Assembly (NCBI GenBank): GCA_026417975.1
Contig: JAOACD010000016.1
Coordinates: 124,001-188,000, forward strand
DNA: 64,000 bases
From: Melioribacter sp.
GTDB taxonomy: Bacteria; Bacteroidota; Ignavibacteria; Ignavibacteriales; Melioribacteraceae
Direction of reading: 5' to 3'
Shown here in pieces: positions 1 through 8,407 of this stretch; the stretch's first letter is position 1; every line of letters starts with the position of its first letter. A program made the position numbers and the translations under genes. A model generated the notes under the pieces. The model saw nothing but the letters and a program-made list of their open reading frames with translations. It had not been told where the DNA came from and searched no databases.

Positions 1-246
1 TTCTGACCAGTTTGTGCCAAATTGGAATTCCATTACAATTCCAGTTGCTACACCCATTGCAAATATTAACCCCAATATTTTACCGAAGAAATTCCCAAGC
101 ATAATATAAGAGTCATCATTTCTTTTCCATCCTAATGCTTCTATTATTACTAATAGCCATGCTAGTCCTATGCTTAGAGGAGGAAAAATAAAATGGAAAC
201 CTACAGTAAGAGCAAATTGCAATCTAGCTAATAGTACTGCATCCAT
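1..246 (-). CDS. cydA: Cytochrome bd ubiquinol oxidase subunit I, N-terminal part (cut by window edge)
   Basis: Reading the minus strand from the ATG at 246 gives 82 uninterrupted codons that run off the window. The protein begins MDAVLLARLQFALTVGFHFI and continues with PPLSIG, a W-L-L-V helix and GIVMEFQFGTNW, the typical start of CydA with its first two membrane helices. His18 matches the conserved N-terminal haem-ligand histidine (His19 in E. coli). The enzyme is a high-affinity terminal quinol oxidase in the cytoplasmic membrane. It lies downstream of sucC and a small unknown gene on the same strand, so the three may be cotranscribed. A GGGTG element precedes the start. The remaining protein and any cydB lie outside the window. 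Confidence 0.93.
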   Translation of the reverse strand, partial: MDAVLLARLQFALTVGFHFIFPPLSIGLAWLLVIIEALGWKRNDDSYIMLGNFFGKILGLIFAMGVATGIVMEFQFGTNWSE

Positions 247-285
247 TATTGCACCCTTTTTTAATTACTAAATCTTTGGATTTTC

Positions 286-657
286 TCAATTATTTTTAAA
301 GTAATTGTTCTTAGTTTTATTTTCTAAGAACCTACTTACCTGTTTAATAATTTTTTTTATATGATTAAGGTTTATGAGGTAAAATTCTTCTTTTTTAAAA
401 ATTCTTGCAAGGGATTTAATAGCTTCTGTTAAAACATATGAAATGTTAGAATTTTGAACTACTAAATCTATTGGAAGTAAAAATAATGTATCGAAGACAG
501 AAGCTTCGAGAATTTTTTGTAAGTCTTTTAAATGAACGTCTTCTAAACGCAAGCCTGCAGGAATTAAGCCACATTTTTGTCTTTCTTTTAATTCTATTTT
601 CATTTTTTCAATTAAAATAGAAACAGCGGCTTCTATTGTAATTCTTATTTCAACCAT
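286..657 (-). CDS. Hypothetical protein, 123 aa
   Basis: I do not recognise this protein. It is charged and mostly helical by composition, has no signal peptide or membrane segment, and ends in an Asn/Lys-rich tail. It contains one Cys, in CGLIPAGLRLEDVH around residues 29-42. It sits 44 bp downstream of sucC and 39 bp upstream of cydA on the same strand, which supports it being a real gene in a short operon. The start is the ATG at 657; the upstream SD is poor. No function is proposed. Confidence 0.6.
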   Translation of the reverse strand: MVEIRITIEAAVSILIEKMKIELKERQKCGLIPAGLRLEDVHLKDLQKILEASVFDTLFLLPIDLVVQNSNISYVLTEAIKSLARIFKKEEFYLINLNHIKKIIKQVSRFLENKTKNNYFKNN

Positions 658-701
658 GATTTAATTTTTATAGCTTGTTATATCATCTTTGATTTAGTGC
701 G

Positions 702-1922
702 TTAGTTTTTTGAGTATAAAACAGAAGTTACTTTGTAAGCAGCTTCTTTTAAAGAAGTTGCTACCTCAAAATTTAATCCTGAATTTTCAAGCATTTCTTT
801 TGCAAGGCTTGCGTTTGTTCCTTCTAATCTAATAACTACAGGAACATTTACATTAATTTCTTTTACTGCATCGATAACTCCCTGAGCAACACGATCGCAC
901 CTAACTATTCCACCAAAAATATTAATTAATATAGCTTTTACGTTTGGATCCGATAAGATAATCTTAAAACCATTAGCTACAGTTTCTTTATTTGCCGTGC
1001 CGCCTACATCAAGAAAATTTGCTGGTTCACCACCAGCTAATTTTATTATATCCATTGTAGCCATTGCAAGTCCAGCCCCATTGACCATGCAACCAACATT
1101 TCCATCAAGTTTGATGTAATTTAAATTGTATTTTGAAGCTTCTATTTCAAGTGGTTCTTCTTCGTTTAAATCACGATAAGCTGCAATATCAGGATGACGA
1201 AATAGGGCGTTGTCATCAAAATTCATTTTTGCATCTAAAGCTATTATCTTATTGTCGTTTGTTATTACAAGAGGGTTTATTTCAAGAAGCGAGGCATCTG
1301 TTTCTTCGTATGCTTTATAAAGTTTGTTAACAAAAGAGATAAAATTTTTTAATATTTCACCTTGTAGGTTGAGACCAAATGCTAATTGTCTTATTTGATA
1401 TTGCTGTAGACCAACAGTAGGGTCAATCCATATTTTTAAGATTTTTTCTGGGGTTTCTTCTGCTACTTTTTCAATTTCAACTCCACCTTCAGAGGATGCC
1501 ATAATAACATTTTTAGCTGCACTTCTATCAAGTAAAATTCCTAAATATAATTCTTTTTTGTAATCCAGTCCTTCAGCTATGAAGATTGTTTTAACTGTTT
1601 TACCTTCGGGACCAGTTTGATGAGTTACTAAGATATTTCCTAACATTTTTTCTGCATATTCTTTTGCTTTTTCGATTGAAGTAGTAAATTTGACCCCACC
1701 TTCTAAGAGTAATTCATTTCTGTTATTAATATTGTAGATTTTACCTTTTCCTCTACCCCCAGCATGAATTTGAGATTTTATTACAAATTGATTTATTCCT
1801 CTTTCTTGAAGTTCTTTTATAGCTTTATCAAATTCTGTAATATCTTTAATTGCAATTCCATCTTGGATAGGAACATTGTATTTTTTTAGTATTTCCTTTG
1901 CTTGAAATTCGTGTATTTTCAT
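702..1922 (-). CDS. sucC: Succinyl-CoA ligase (ADP-forming), beta subunit
   Basis: This is a 406-residue protein beginning MKIHEFQAKEILKKYNVPI, the canonical SucC start. It carries the ATP-grasp segment HAGGRGKGK near residue 55 and, towards the C-terminus, GGEPANFLDVGG and the GGIVRCD loop that help bind phosphate and CoA. SucC pairs with SucD to interconvert succinyl-CoA and succinate with phosphorylation of ADP in the TCA cycle. No sucD is in the window, so the two subunits are encoded apart, as in many Bacteroidota/Chlorobiota. Length is slightly above the usual 388-400. It is the first gene of the leftward group containing cydA. Confidence 0.96.
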   Translation of the reverse strand: MKIHEFQAKEILKKYNVPIQDGIAIKDITEFDKAIKELQERGINQFVIKSQIHAGGRGKGKIYNINNRNELLLEGGVKFTTSIEKAKEYAEKMLGNILVTHQTGPEGKTVKTIFIAEGLDYKKELYLGILLDRSAAKNVIMASSEGGVEIEKVAEETPEKILKIWIDPTVGLQQYQIRQLAFGLNLQGEILKNFISFVNKLYKAYEETDASLLEINPLVITNDNKIIALDAKMNFDDNALFRHPDIAAYRDLNEEEPLEIEASKYNLNYIKLDGNVGCMVNGAGLAMATMDIIKLAGGEPANFLDVGGTANKETVANGFKIILSDPNVKAILINIFGGIVRCDRVAQGVIDAVKEINVNVPVVIRLEGTNASLAKEMLENSGLNFEVATSLKEAAYKVTSVLYSKN

Positions 1923-2056
1923 TGAAATTCCTTCTTGATTTTGTATTATTAATTAAAACTATAGATAAATTAATTCATTTTATTAATAGATTCAATTTTG
2001 TGAATTAATATAAAAAGATGATTGTTTATATTTTGTTAAATAATTAGGTGAAAATT

Positions 2057-2323
2057 ATGAATAAAAAACAGAAAGTGGTTTTAATAATTATTATAGATAT
2101 TATATTATTTTCTGCTGTAATATGGTATATTAATGGGGGAGAAATATTTACAAAAACTCAGGTTTTAGTTGAAACTAAAGATGAGTTGTTTGGATGGACA
2201 GAGAGGAGATGGATTAATAAGTTTGTATGGGGTTTGGATTTAAGTTTATTAATTAGTGGATTAAGTATAGTCATTGGCGGATTTTTAATTTATAAGTTCA
2301 GAGATAAGAAAACAATAGATTAG
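2057..2323 (+). CDS. Small membrane protein with two TM helices
   Basis: The protein is about 88 residues. A hydrophobic helix (VVLIIIIDIILFSAVIWYI) follows a short Lys-rich N-terminus, a roughly 35-residue loop containing ELFGWTERRWINKF comes next, and a second helix (LSLLISGLSIVIGGFLIYKF) precedes a charged tail. Both termini are predicted to be cytoplasmic. I chose the ATG at 2057 over an in-frame GTG at 2048 because AGGTG at 2046-2050 makes a well-spaced SD for it. It ends 3 bp before the convergent HDOD gene. I do not recognise a family. Confidence 0.6.
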   Translation: MNKKQKVVLIIIIDIILFSAVIWYINGGEIFTKTQVLVETKDELFGWTERRWINKFVWGLDLSLLISGLSIVIGGFLIYKFRDKKTID

Positions 2324-2326
2324 CAT

Positions 2327-3469
2327 TTATTTAGTAAAAAGTTCTTGTGAATTGATAAATTCGATTAAGTCTTCTTTAGTATAAAAACTCTGATATAATA
2401 AATCATCTATTCCTTCAATATTAGATAATCTATTAGAAATGCTTATTACATTTGATAAAGATAAATAGTTTATCGTATGAAAAGAATGATGTAGCAAAAC
2501 AGCATCTACTACAGATTTGTGAAAGCCCCATATTGCTAATGTATAAGCTCCAATTTCTGAATGTGTAGCTCCATATTCTTTTTTTATTTTATCATCATCT
2601 ATTTCTGCATTGATGTTAAATAGTTTTAATAATTTTTCATAATCATGCTCAATATTTAATAAAATTACTTTTCCTATATCATGTAAAATTCCTGCAATAT
2701 AGGCTTGCTCGGCTAATTCTTTTTCTTTTGTAAAGTGATAAATGATTTTGTGAGAAATATTGCTTACGAGTATACTATGATTCCATATTGTTTCTATTAT
2801 TTCTTTAAGTTCTCTCTTTTTCTCTAAGTTTGTAAAAACTTTTGTGTAAACAATAATTGATTTTATAACATTTAGTCCTAGTATATTAATTGCCTGGAGT
2901 ATATCTACAATTTTTGCAGAAATGCCAAAATATGCCGAGTTTGCAAGCTGTAAAATTTTTGTTGTTAATGATAGATCTTTTGATATCAAATTTGCAATTC
3001 TTTGAATTGAAACGTCAGGTAAATTAATTTCTTTTTCTACTTTATAATATATTTCTGGTAGCGTTGGAATCCCATCTTCACTATTCAATTTTGTAAGAGT
3101 CTTTTCATTTTGGATTAAACTCTTAAGTATAGTGGCGGGCTCGATTTTTTCTTTTAGTATTTGTTCTGTTAAAGGACTTTTATAGTGTTGATGAGCTAAA
3201 TTGAATGTTCGAAGTGAAAAGTTTTTTTCTTGGTGGTCTGTAATTAATACTCTAATTATCTTTGGATAATTTTTTTTAATCCTCGAAAGTAAATCAAATC
3301 CGTTTAATGATATAAGATCGGCATTAATAATGCAGACGTCTATTTCATTATTTTTTAAAATCTTAAGTGCCGTTTGAAAATTGTCAGCAAAATGCAAAAT
3401 ATATTTGTTATTGGATTTTATGATAATTTCTTCTAAGTAATTTTTTCTATCAACAAATAATATCTCCAT
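2327..3469 (-). CDS. Pseudo-receiver plus HDOD domain protein
   Basis: Residues 1-120 fold like a response-regulator receiver, and about 130-330 form an HDOD domain (GIPTLPEIYYKVEKEI, ISKDLSLTTKILQLANSAYFG, HSILVSNISHKI, AGILHDIGKVIL). HDOD proteins are regulatory relatives of HD phosphohydrolases that act in motility, cyclic-di-GMP or stress signalling. In the receiver, the beta-3 strand reads DVCIIN where a D normally stands, so the phosphoacceptor is Asn49. The switch Thr (VLIT) and the Lys (HYKSPL) are retained. The protein is therefore probably not phosphorylated by a kinase and may act through protein contacts. An SD (GGAG) precedes the ATG at 3469. No partner kinase is adjacent. Confidence 0.85.
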   Translation of the reverse strand: MEILFVDRKNYLEEIIIKSNNKYILHFADNFQTALKILKNNEIDVCIINADLISLNGFDLLSRIKKNYPKIIRVLITDHQEKNFSLRTFNLAHQHYKSPLTEQILKEKIEPATILKSLIQNEKTLTKLNSEDGIPTLPEIYYKVEKEINLPDVSIQRIANLISKDLSLTTKILQLANSAYFGISAKIVDILQAINILGLNVIKSIIVYTKVFTNLEKKRELKEIIETIWNHSILVSNISHKIIYHFTKEKELAEQAYIAGILHDIGKVILLNIEHDYEKLLKLFNINAEIDDDKIKKEYGATHSEIGAYTLAIWGFHKSVVDAVLLHHSFHTINYLSLSNVISISNRLSNIEGIDDLLYQSFYTKEDLIEFINSQELFTK

Positions 3470-3632
3470 TTTCTGCCTCCTTAATATAAAACGAGTTTAT
3501 ATTGAAGTGAGCTTTAATTCTATTTGTATTATCGTGAATTGCGGAGAAAATTTAAATTATATTGATTGCAAACTTTAAAGATTTAGAACTCATTACTTGC
3601 AAAATATGTTTTACATTTAAAAGGCTATTACA

Positions 3633-4265
3633 ATGAAAAAATACATTCTATTTGTTTTACTTTTGCTTTATAAGTTGATAAGTGGGCAGGGATTTAATGT
3701 AAATACCAAAGGGATTCAGACGTTTAATTTTTACGACAAAGAAGGCAGAAATCAGGTAGTTTTTTTTAGCAATGCTCCTTTTGAAGATATTACAGGAACA
3801 GCAAATGATATTAATGGTGTGGTTTCTTTTGATGTTTCAAATTTTGCACAAACATTAAGAGGTAAAATTATTGTTAAAGTGGAATCTATAAGTACTGGAA
3901 TTGAACTTCGAAATCAACATTTAAGAAGTAAAAATTGGCTTGATGCAAAAAAATATCCTGATATTGTTTTTGAGATTAAATATGTAAGGGAACTTAAACA
4001 GTTAGCTAATAACAAGCTTGGTTTTAAGGTTGTAGGAGATTTTACGTTACATGGTGTAACAAAGGAGATTGTGGCTGATGTGGAAGCAACATATTTACCA
4101 GAAAGCAATGAAACAAAAAAACGTGCACCTGGGGATTTACTTGGTGTAAATGGGAAATTTAATATCAAGCTATCAGACTTTAATATAAAAAATCAAGTCA
4201 TTGGTAGCAAAGTAGCTGAAAATATTGAGATATATGTTAATATTGTTGGAAATAATAAACATTGA
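3633..4265 (+). CDS. YceI-like secreted lipid-binding protein
   Basis: The 210-residue protein begins with a signal peptide (MKKYILFVLLLLYKLISG), followed by a YceI-type domain. Diagnostic parts are GVVSFDVSNFAQTLRG, the LRNQHLRSKNWLDAKKYPDI segment and the GDFTLHGVTKEI strand. YceI proteins form extended beta-barrels that bind polyisoprenoid or amphipathic ligands in the periplasm. The internal KKRAPGDLLGVNGKFNIKL part is also common in Bacteroidota members. It is monocistronic and convergent with the AmpG-like gene. The exact ligand cannot be judged from the sequence. Confidence 0.85.
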   Translation: MKKYILFVLLLLYKLISGQGFNVNTKGIQTFNFYDKEGRNQVVFFSNAPFEDITGTANDINGVVSFDVSNFAQTLRGKIIVKVESISTGIELRNQHLRSKNWLDAKKYPDIVFEIKYVRELKQLANNKLGFKVVGDFTLHGVTKEIVADVEATYLPESNETKKRAPGDLLGVNGKFNIKLSDFNIKNQVIGSKVAENIEIYVNIVGNNKH

Positions 4266-4397
4266 CATGATTATTATTTATACTTAACATTTTTTTTTCT
4301 TAGTAGAGCGTTTTTATTATATAAAAGGTAAATTTAGTCGTAAGATTCGAGTAATTAATTCAGTTCAGTTTAGAATTTTTAAGGTTTTCAATTATTT

Positions 4398-6188
4398 TTA
4401 GTTGTTTCTCCTTTTACCAAATATTGGATCGATTGATATATATTTTGCTAAGATGAAAGAAGGAATAGTTGAAATACATACCCATATAAAAAAGTATTTA
4501 TAACCGATAGCTTCCTGAATCATTCCACTAAACATTCCAGGAACCATCATTCCTAAGGCCATAAAACCAGTTGCAATAGCAAAATGGGAAGCTTTATATT
4601 CACCTTGTGAAATGTAAATCATATACATCATGTAAGCTGTAAATCCAAATCCGTAGCCAAATTGTTCTATAATAACACATAAGTATATAATTAACATATT
4701 ATCTGGCAGTGCGTAAGCTAAGTAAACATATAATACATCAGGAACATTTAAGGCAATAAGCATAGGCATAAGCATTAATTTAAGTCCATATTTTGAAATT
4801 AAATATCCACCAATTATTCCTCCAATTATTAAAGATATAATTCCGAGAGTTCCATAGATAAATCCAACATCAGATGTTGATAAGCCAAGCCCACCACTCT
4901 CACGCATGTCAAGCATAAATGGAGCAGCAAGTTTTACAAGTTGAGCTTCTCCTAAGCGATAAATTAGTAAAAAAGCAATTGATAAAAGGATTTTATCTTT
5001 TTCAAAAAATCTAATGAAAGCTCTAAAAAATTCATTAATTACAGAGCTTCTTTTTCCTTCAAGAACTGATTTATCGTTAATTGGCTTTGGCAATACTAGA
5101 CTGTGGTATAAGAAAAATAAGAAATAAATAATTGCGACAAATAAAAAGGGTATAGTCCAAGCAAGTGGGATATTTTCTGACTGAATTTTAATTACTGCTT
5201 CGGTTTTGTTTTGTATTAAGGGGTCGATTTGTATTACAGCATAAGCTAATTTATTCCAATTTTTTGAATTAAAGGTTATATGTTTTCCAGCAAGTATTGA
5301 GAATCCTGAATTATTGGCATCAACTGTAACATTATAATTATTTTCTTCATCAGGTTTTTTAGAAAGGTGAAAAGAAAGTAAACATACATTTCCAGTTAAT
5401 TCATATTGATTGGTTGTATCTTGTGAGTTTAATTTTTCTTTTGTAAACCCATTAATAATATTAAACTTTTTAGCAAAGTTTACGTAAAAGTTTACAGTTT
5501 CTTTATTTAATGGCTTTGTGCCTATTTCAATAAAGGATGGTTTAGCTATTATTCTCAAATTACCTGGAAGAGGCTGAATTTTAGAAGTATCAATTTTTAT
5601 TATGTTTTCAGCATAATATTTGTTAGGAGAAGCAATTATTTTAACTTCTGCAGGGGCTACAGATAAATTTGCTTCGAGGTAGCCAACTAATATTACTAAG
5701 ACCCCTTGACCAGTAATCATTGCAATCCTGTAAAATGTGCTTCTTATTCCTACAAAAAAGGATTGCTGACTTTCTGAGAGCGATAACATATAAAAGCCAT
5801 CGACAGATATATCGTGAGTGGCAGAACTGAAAGCAATTAACCAAAAAAACATTAATGTAAATCGAAAAAAATCAGGGCCAGGAATTGTTAAGGCAACCCC
5901 AGCTAAACCAGCTCCAATAAAAAGTTGAGTAGTTAAAATCCAAAAGCGTTTTGTTTTAAATATATCTATGAAAGGACTCCAAAGTGGTTTAATTACCCAA
6001 GGCAAATAAAGCCAACTTGTATATAGGGCAATCTCCGAGTTTGAAATTCCTAGTCTTTTATACATTATTACAGAGACAGTAATTACAATTACATAGGGCA
6101 AGCCTTCAGCAAAGTAAAGTGTTGGTACCCATGACCAAGGACTTTTACTTTTAGACTTTTTTTCTTTTAGTGATTTTTTAGTAATCAT
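4398..6188 (-). CDS. AmpG-like MFS permease with a large extracytoplasmic insert
   Basis: The N-terminus (WVPTLYFAEGLPYVIV, YTSWLYLPWVIKPLWSP, ATHDISVDGFYM) matches AmpG-type major facilitators, which import anhydro-muropeptides or GlcNAc-anhMurNAc. The protein is 596 residues, well over the usual 400-500. The excess is a soluble, beta-rich stretch at about 172-340, between the fifth and sixth membrane segments, predicted to lie outside the cytoplasmic membrane. The start codon overlaps the stop of the upstream sugar kinase (ATGA at 6185-6188), implying translational coupling. Together the two genes suggest uptake and phosphorylation of cell-wall amino sugars. Substrate assignment is inference. 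Confidence 0.82.
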   Translation of the reverse strand: MITKKSLKEKKSKSKSPWSWVPTLYFAEGLPYVIVITVSVIMYKRLGISNSEIALYTSWLYLPWVIKPLWSPFIDIFKTKRFWILTTQLFIGAGLAGVALTIPGPDFFRFTLMFFWLIAFSSATHDISVDGFYMLSLSESQQSFFVGIRSTFYRIAMITGQGVLVILVGYLEANLSVAPAEVKIIASPNKYYAENIIKIDTSKIQPLPGNLRIIAKPSFIEIGTKPLNKETVNFYVNFAKKFNIINGFTKEKLNSQDTTNQYELTGNVCLLSFHLSKKPDEENNYNVTVDANNSGFSILAGKHITFNSKNWNKLAYAVIQIDPLIQNKTEAVIKIQSENIPLAWTIPFLFVAIIYFLFFLYHSLVLPKPINDKSVLEGKRSSVINEFFRAFIRFFEKDKILLSIAFLLIYRLGEAQLVKLAAPFMLDMRESGGLGLSTSDVGFIYGTLGIISLIIGGIIGGYLISKYGLKLMLMPMLIALNVPDVLYVYLAYALPDNMLIIYLCVIIEQFGYGFGFTAYMMYMIYISQGEYKASHFAIATGFMALGMMVPGMFSGMIQEAIGYKYFFIWVCISTIPSFILAKYISIDPIFGKRRNN

Positions 6189-7105
6189 AATTGCTTCGGA
6201 AATTGTGAGTATATTTTTTTTGATAGAATAGCAGCCCCAGTTTCAGGTGAATATTTCGGCTTTACTAATTTAATACCATTAAGATTTTCTTTTATTTTTT
6301 CTTTTATTAATCTAGAATAGTAATTTTCATTTGTAACTAAACTTCCTAATAGGCATAGATTAAAATTCTTTTTTAGAATTTTTTTTGCTGCTTCCAAGTG
6401 TAAGATTACTTCATTTGCAGCATCATTAAGAATTGAAATAGCATATTTGTCCTTCTTTTCAGCAGCTTTTAATACATATTTTGTAGCTTGAGAAATTTCT
6501 ATTTTATTATTGTAAATGTAATCAATTAGTCTATCTCTGTTATTTATGGAAAATTTTTCTTTTAATGTATCTGTAAGCAAAGAACTTTTTAGTCTTCCGT
6601 CGAGAACTTTTGAAAGAATTTGCAAACTTTTCTTCCCAATTGAATAGCCACTACCTTCATCGCCTATTAATTTACCATATCCACCAATAATAAGTTTTTC
6701 TTTGTTTTTATTTTTATAAAACAAAATTGAACCAGTACCAATTATTAATATAACACCTTCTCTACCATTAAAAGCCGCTTCATGTGCAATTTCAATATCG
6801 CTAACAATTTCAAAATTAGGAAGAATAATTTTTTGTGATTTTGATTTTTGTATTAAAATTTTTTTTAGTTTCTGAATATTTTCATTTCTGCCACATCCTG
6901 CTATTCCCATTAAACAAAAAGATATTTTTCTTTTTTCTGTAAACTTCTGAATTAATTCAATTAAACGATCTGCAGCTTTAGTGTATCCTATAGCTAATGG
7001 ATTTGATGCCCCACTTTCTATTGAAGAAATAACTTTAAAATTATCATTAATACAAACTGCTTTAGTTTTTGTCCCACCTCCGTCAATACCAAGAAAGTAA
7101 TTCAT
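6185..7105 (-). CDS. BadF/BadG-family N-acetylglucosamine kinase-like protein
   Basis: The 306-residue protein opens with FLGIDGGGTKTKAVCI, the phosphate-1 motif of ASKHA sugar kinases of the BadF/BadG/NagK group. Further family marks are ESGASNP, GIAGCGR, GVILIIGTGSI with a second phosphate-binding loop, and GGYGKLIGDEGSGYSIG. The C-terminal KPKYSPETGAAIL is the usual ending of GlcNAc kinases in Bacteroidota. It would phosphorylate GlcNAc or MurNAc in the cytoplasm. It precedes and overlaps by 4 bp the AmpG-like permease, which supports a peptidoglycan-recycling role. GlcNAc versus MurNAc specificity cannot be told from motifs. Confidence 0.85.
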   Translation of the reverse strand: MNYFLGIDGGGTKTKAVCINDNFKVISSIESGASNPLAIGYTKAADRLIELIQKFTEKRKISFCLMGIAGCGRNENIQKLKKILIQKSKSQKIILPNFEIVSDIEIAHEAAFNGREGVILIIGTGSILFYKNKNKEKLIIGGYGKLIGDEGSGYSIGKKSLQILSKVLDGRLKSSLLTDTLKEKFSINNRDRLIDYIYNNKIEISQATKYVLKAAEKKDKYAISILNDAANEVILHLEAAKKILKKNFNLCLLGSLVTNENYYSRLIKEKIKENLNGIKLVKPKYSPETGAAILSKKIYSQFPKQL

Positions 7106-7362
7106 TTATTTTTATAATTAGTTATTATCTAAGATATATAAAAATATAAAGAATAAAAAAGATATTAATTGGTTCTGAAATATTTAGTAGAAGATTTGGT
7201 TCATAACCTTGAAATAAATCATTGCAAACATGAATTATACTTACTAAATTGGGAAAGCATACACAATATATACTTAATTCCAGAACTTTAAGTTGTATTT
7301 GTTGAACGGATGTTGTTCTGTTTGTTTTAAGTTGGGTTAAAAAAATTTAAGAGGGGGGTAAA

Positions 7363-7836
7363 ATGCCTGCAAAAAGATTAAAAGAATTTTTGGATCAGAA
7401 TAATATCAAGTATGTAACAATTAGACATTCGCTTGCCTATACTTCTCAAGAAATTGCCGCATCAGCCCACATTAAGGGAAGAAATTTGGCAAAGACAGTT
7501 TTAATTAAAGTTAATGGAAAGATGGCAATGGTAGTTTTACCGGCAACTCATAAAGTAGATTTTGATTTGTTAAAAAAAGCAATTGGGAATGAAAATGTTC
7601 GGCTTGCAAATGAACAGGAATTTCTTGATAAGTTTCCTGAATGTGAAGTGGGCGCTATGCCACCTTTTGGGAATTTATATAATATGGAAGTGTATGTAGA
7701 TGAATCATTAAGTGAAGACAAAGAAATTGCTTTCAATGCTGGTACTCATGTAGAATTAATTCAAATGAGCTACGAAGATTTTGAGAGACTCGTTCAGCCG
7801 AAAAAAATTAAATTTGCCTATATGTCAAAACTGTAG
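7363..7836 (+). CDS. YbaK/ProX-type aminoacyl-tRNA deacylase domain protein
   Basis: This 157-residue protein consists of a single YbaK/aminoacyl-tRNA editing domain. Evidence includes the N-terminal helix LKEFLDQNNIKYVTIRHS, the conserved Lys in GRNLAKTVLIKVNG, VVLPATHKVDFDLLKKAIG, and the glycine-rich CEVGAMPPFGNLYNM plus FNAGTHVELIQM segments. Such proteins hydrolyse mischarged tRNAs in trans; this long-N-terminal type with GAMPPFG is often annotated simply as a YbaK/EbsC protein. A strong SD (GAGGGGGG) lies just upstream of the ATG. The lipoprotein gene follows 20 bp later and may be cotranscribed. Confidence 0.87.
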   Translation: MPAKRLKEFLDQNNIKYVTIRHSLAYTSQEIAASAHIKGRNLAKTVLIKVNGKMAMVVLPATHKVDFDLLKKAIGNENVRLANEQEFLDKFPECEVGAMPPFGNLYNMEVYVDESLSEDKEIAFNAGTHVELIQMSYEDFERLVQPKKIKFAYMSKL

Positions 7837-7856
7837 TTTAAATAAAAGGAGGTAAA

Positions 7857-8291
7857 ATGAAAAAGAAAATTATTCTTACCAGTTTTATATTATTGCTTGT
7901 TTTTACATCCTGCGATAAAAAGGATGATAATCCAGTTAGCCCCGATGAGGACATTTTTGGTACATGGATTTTAACGAAAGTTATCCTTCCGGATTATGGT
8001 AATATGGAACTTGATCCGAGGGCTATGGGTTTAAGTGCTACTTTTAAAATGAAGAGCGATCATACTTTTGAAATGACTTTTGTGGACTCAGATGGTACTA
8101 GTACAGATACAGGTACCTGGAGTATATCAGATGGGAAAATTACTATGAAAAGCAGTTCAGGGGACGAAGTAGTTTTTAACTACGAATTAAGTGGCAATAA
8201 GATGAGAATAACGATGCAGATGAATGTCTCAGAGTTTGGTTTGCCGGGTAGTGGAGAAATGAGAGTAATTATGGAATTTACAAAACAATAA
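7857..8291 (+). CDS. Lipocalin-like lipoprotein
   Basis: The protein is 144 residues. A lipoprotein signal ends in the lipobox FTSC, with Cys19 as the lipidated residue, followed by an Asp/Lys linker (DKKDDNPVSPDED). The remainder reads as a small beta-barrel resembling lipocalin-like families found in Bacteroidota: FGTWILTKV, KSDHTFEMTFVDSDG, TGTWSISDGKITMKS, and paired strands to the end. An optimal SD (AAGGAGG) sits before the ATG. It is presumably anchored in the outer or inner membrane facing the periplasm. Ligand and role are unknown. Confidence 0.8.
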   Translation: MKKKIILTSFILLLVFTSCDKKDDNPVSPDEDIFGTWILTKVILPDYGNMELDPRAMGLSATFKMKSDHTFEMTFVDSDGTSTDTGTWSISDGKITMKSSSGDEVVFNYELSGNKMRITMQMNVSEFGLPGSGEMRVIMEFTKQ

Positions 8292-8407
8292 AATTTAGTT
8301 TTAACCGAATTCAGTTTTGAATTATATAAAATAAAAAATAACTTTTAGGGTGTAACTTTTTTTAGTTTATTATTTACTCCTCTCTTTTGAAGAAGGAGGG
8401 GAGTATA

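Noticed and set aside
8387-8407. Upstream TTG as the start of mfd
   Set aside because: It would place the SD AAGGAGGGG inside the coding region; the TTG at 8408 has the proper SD spacing.
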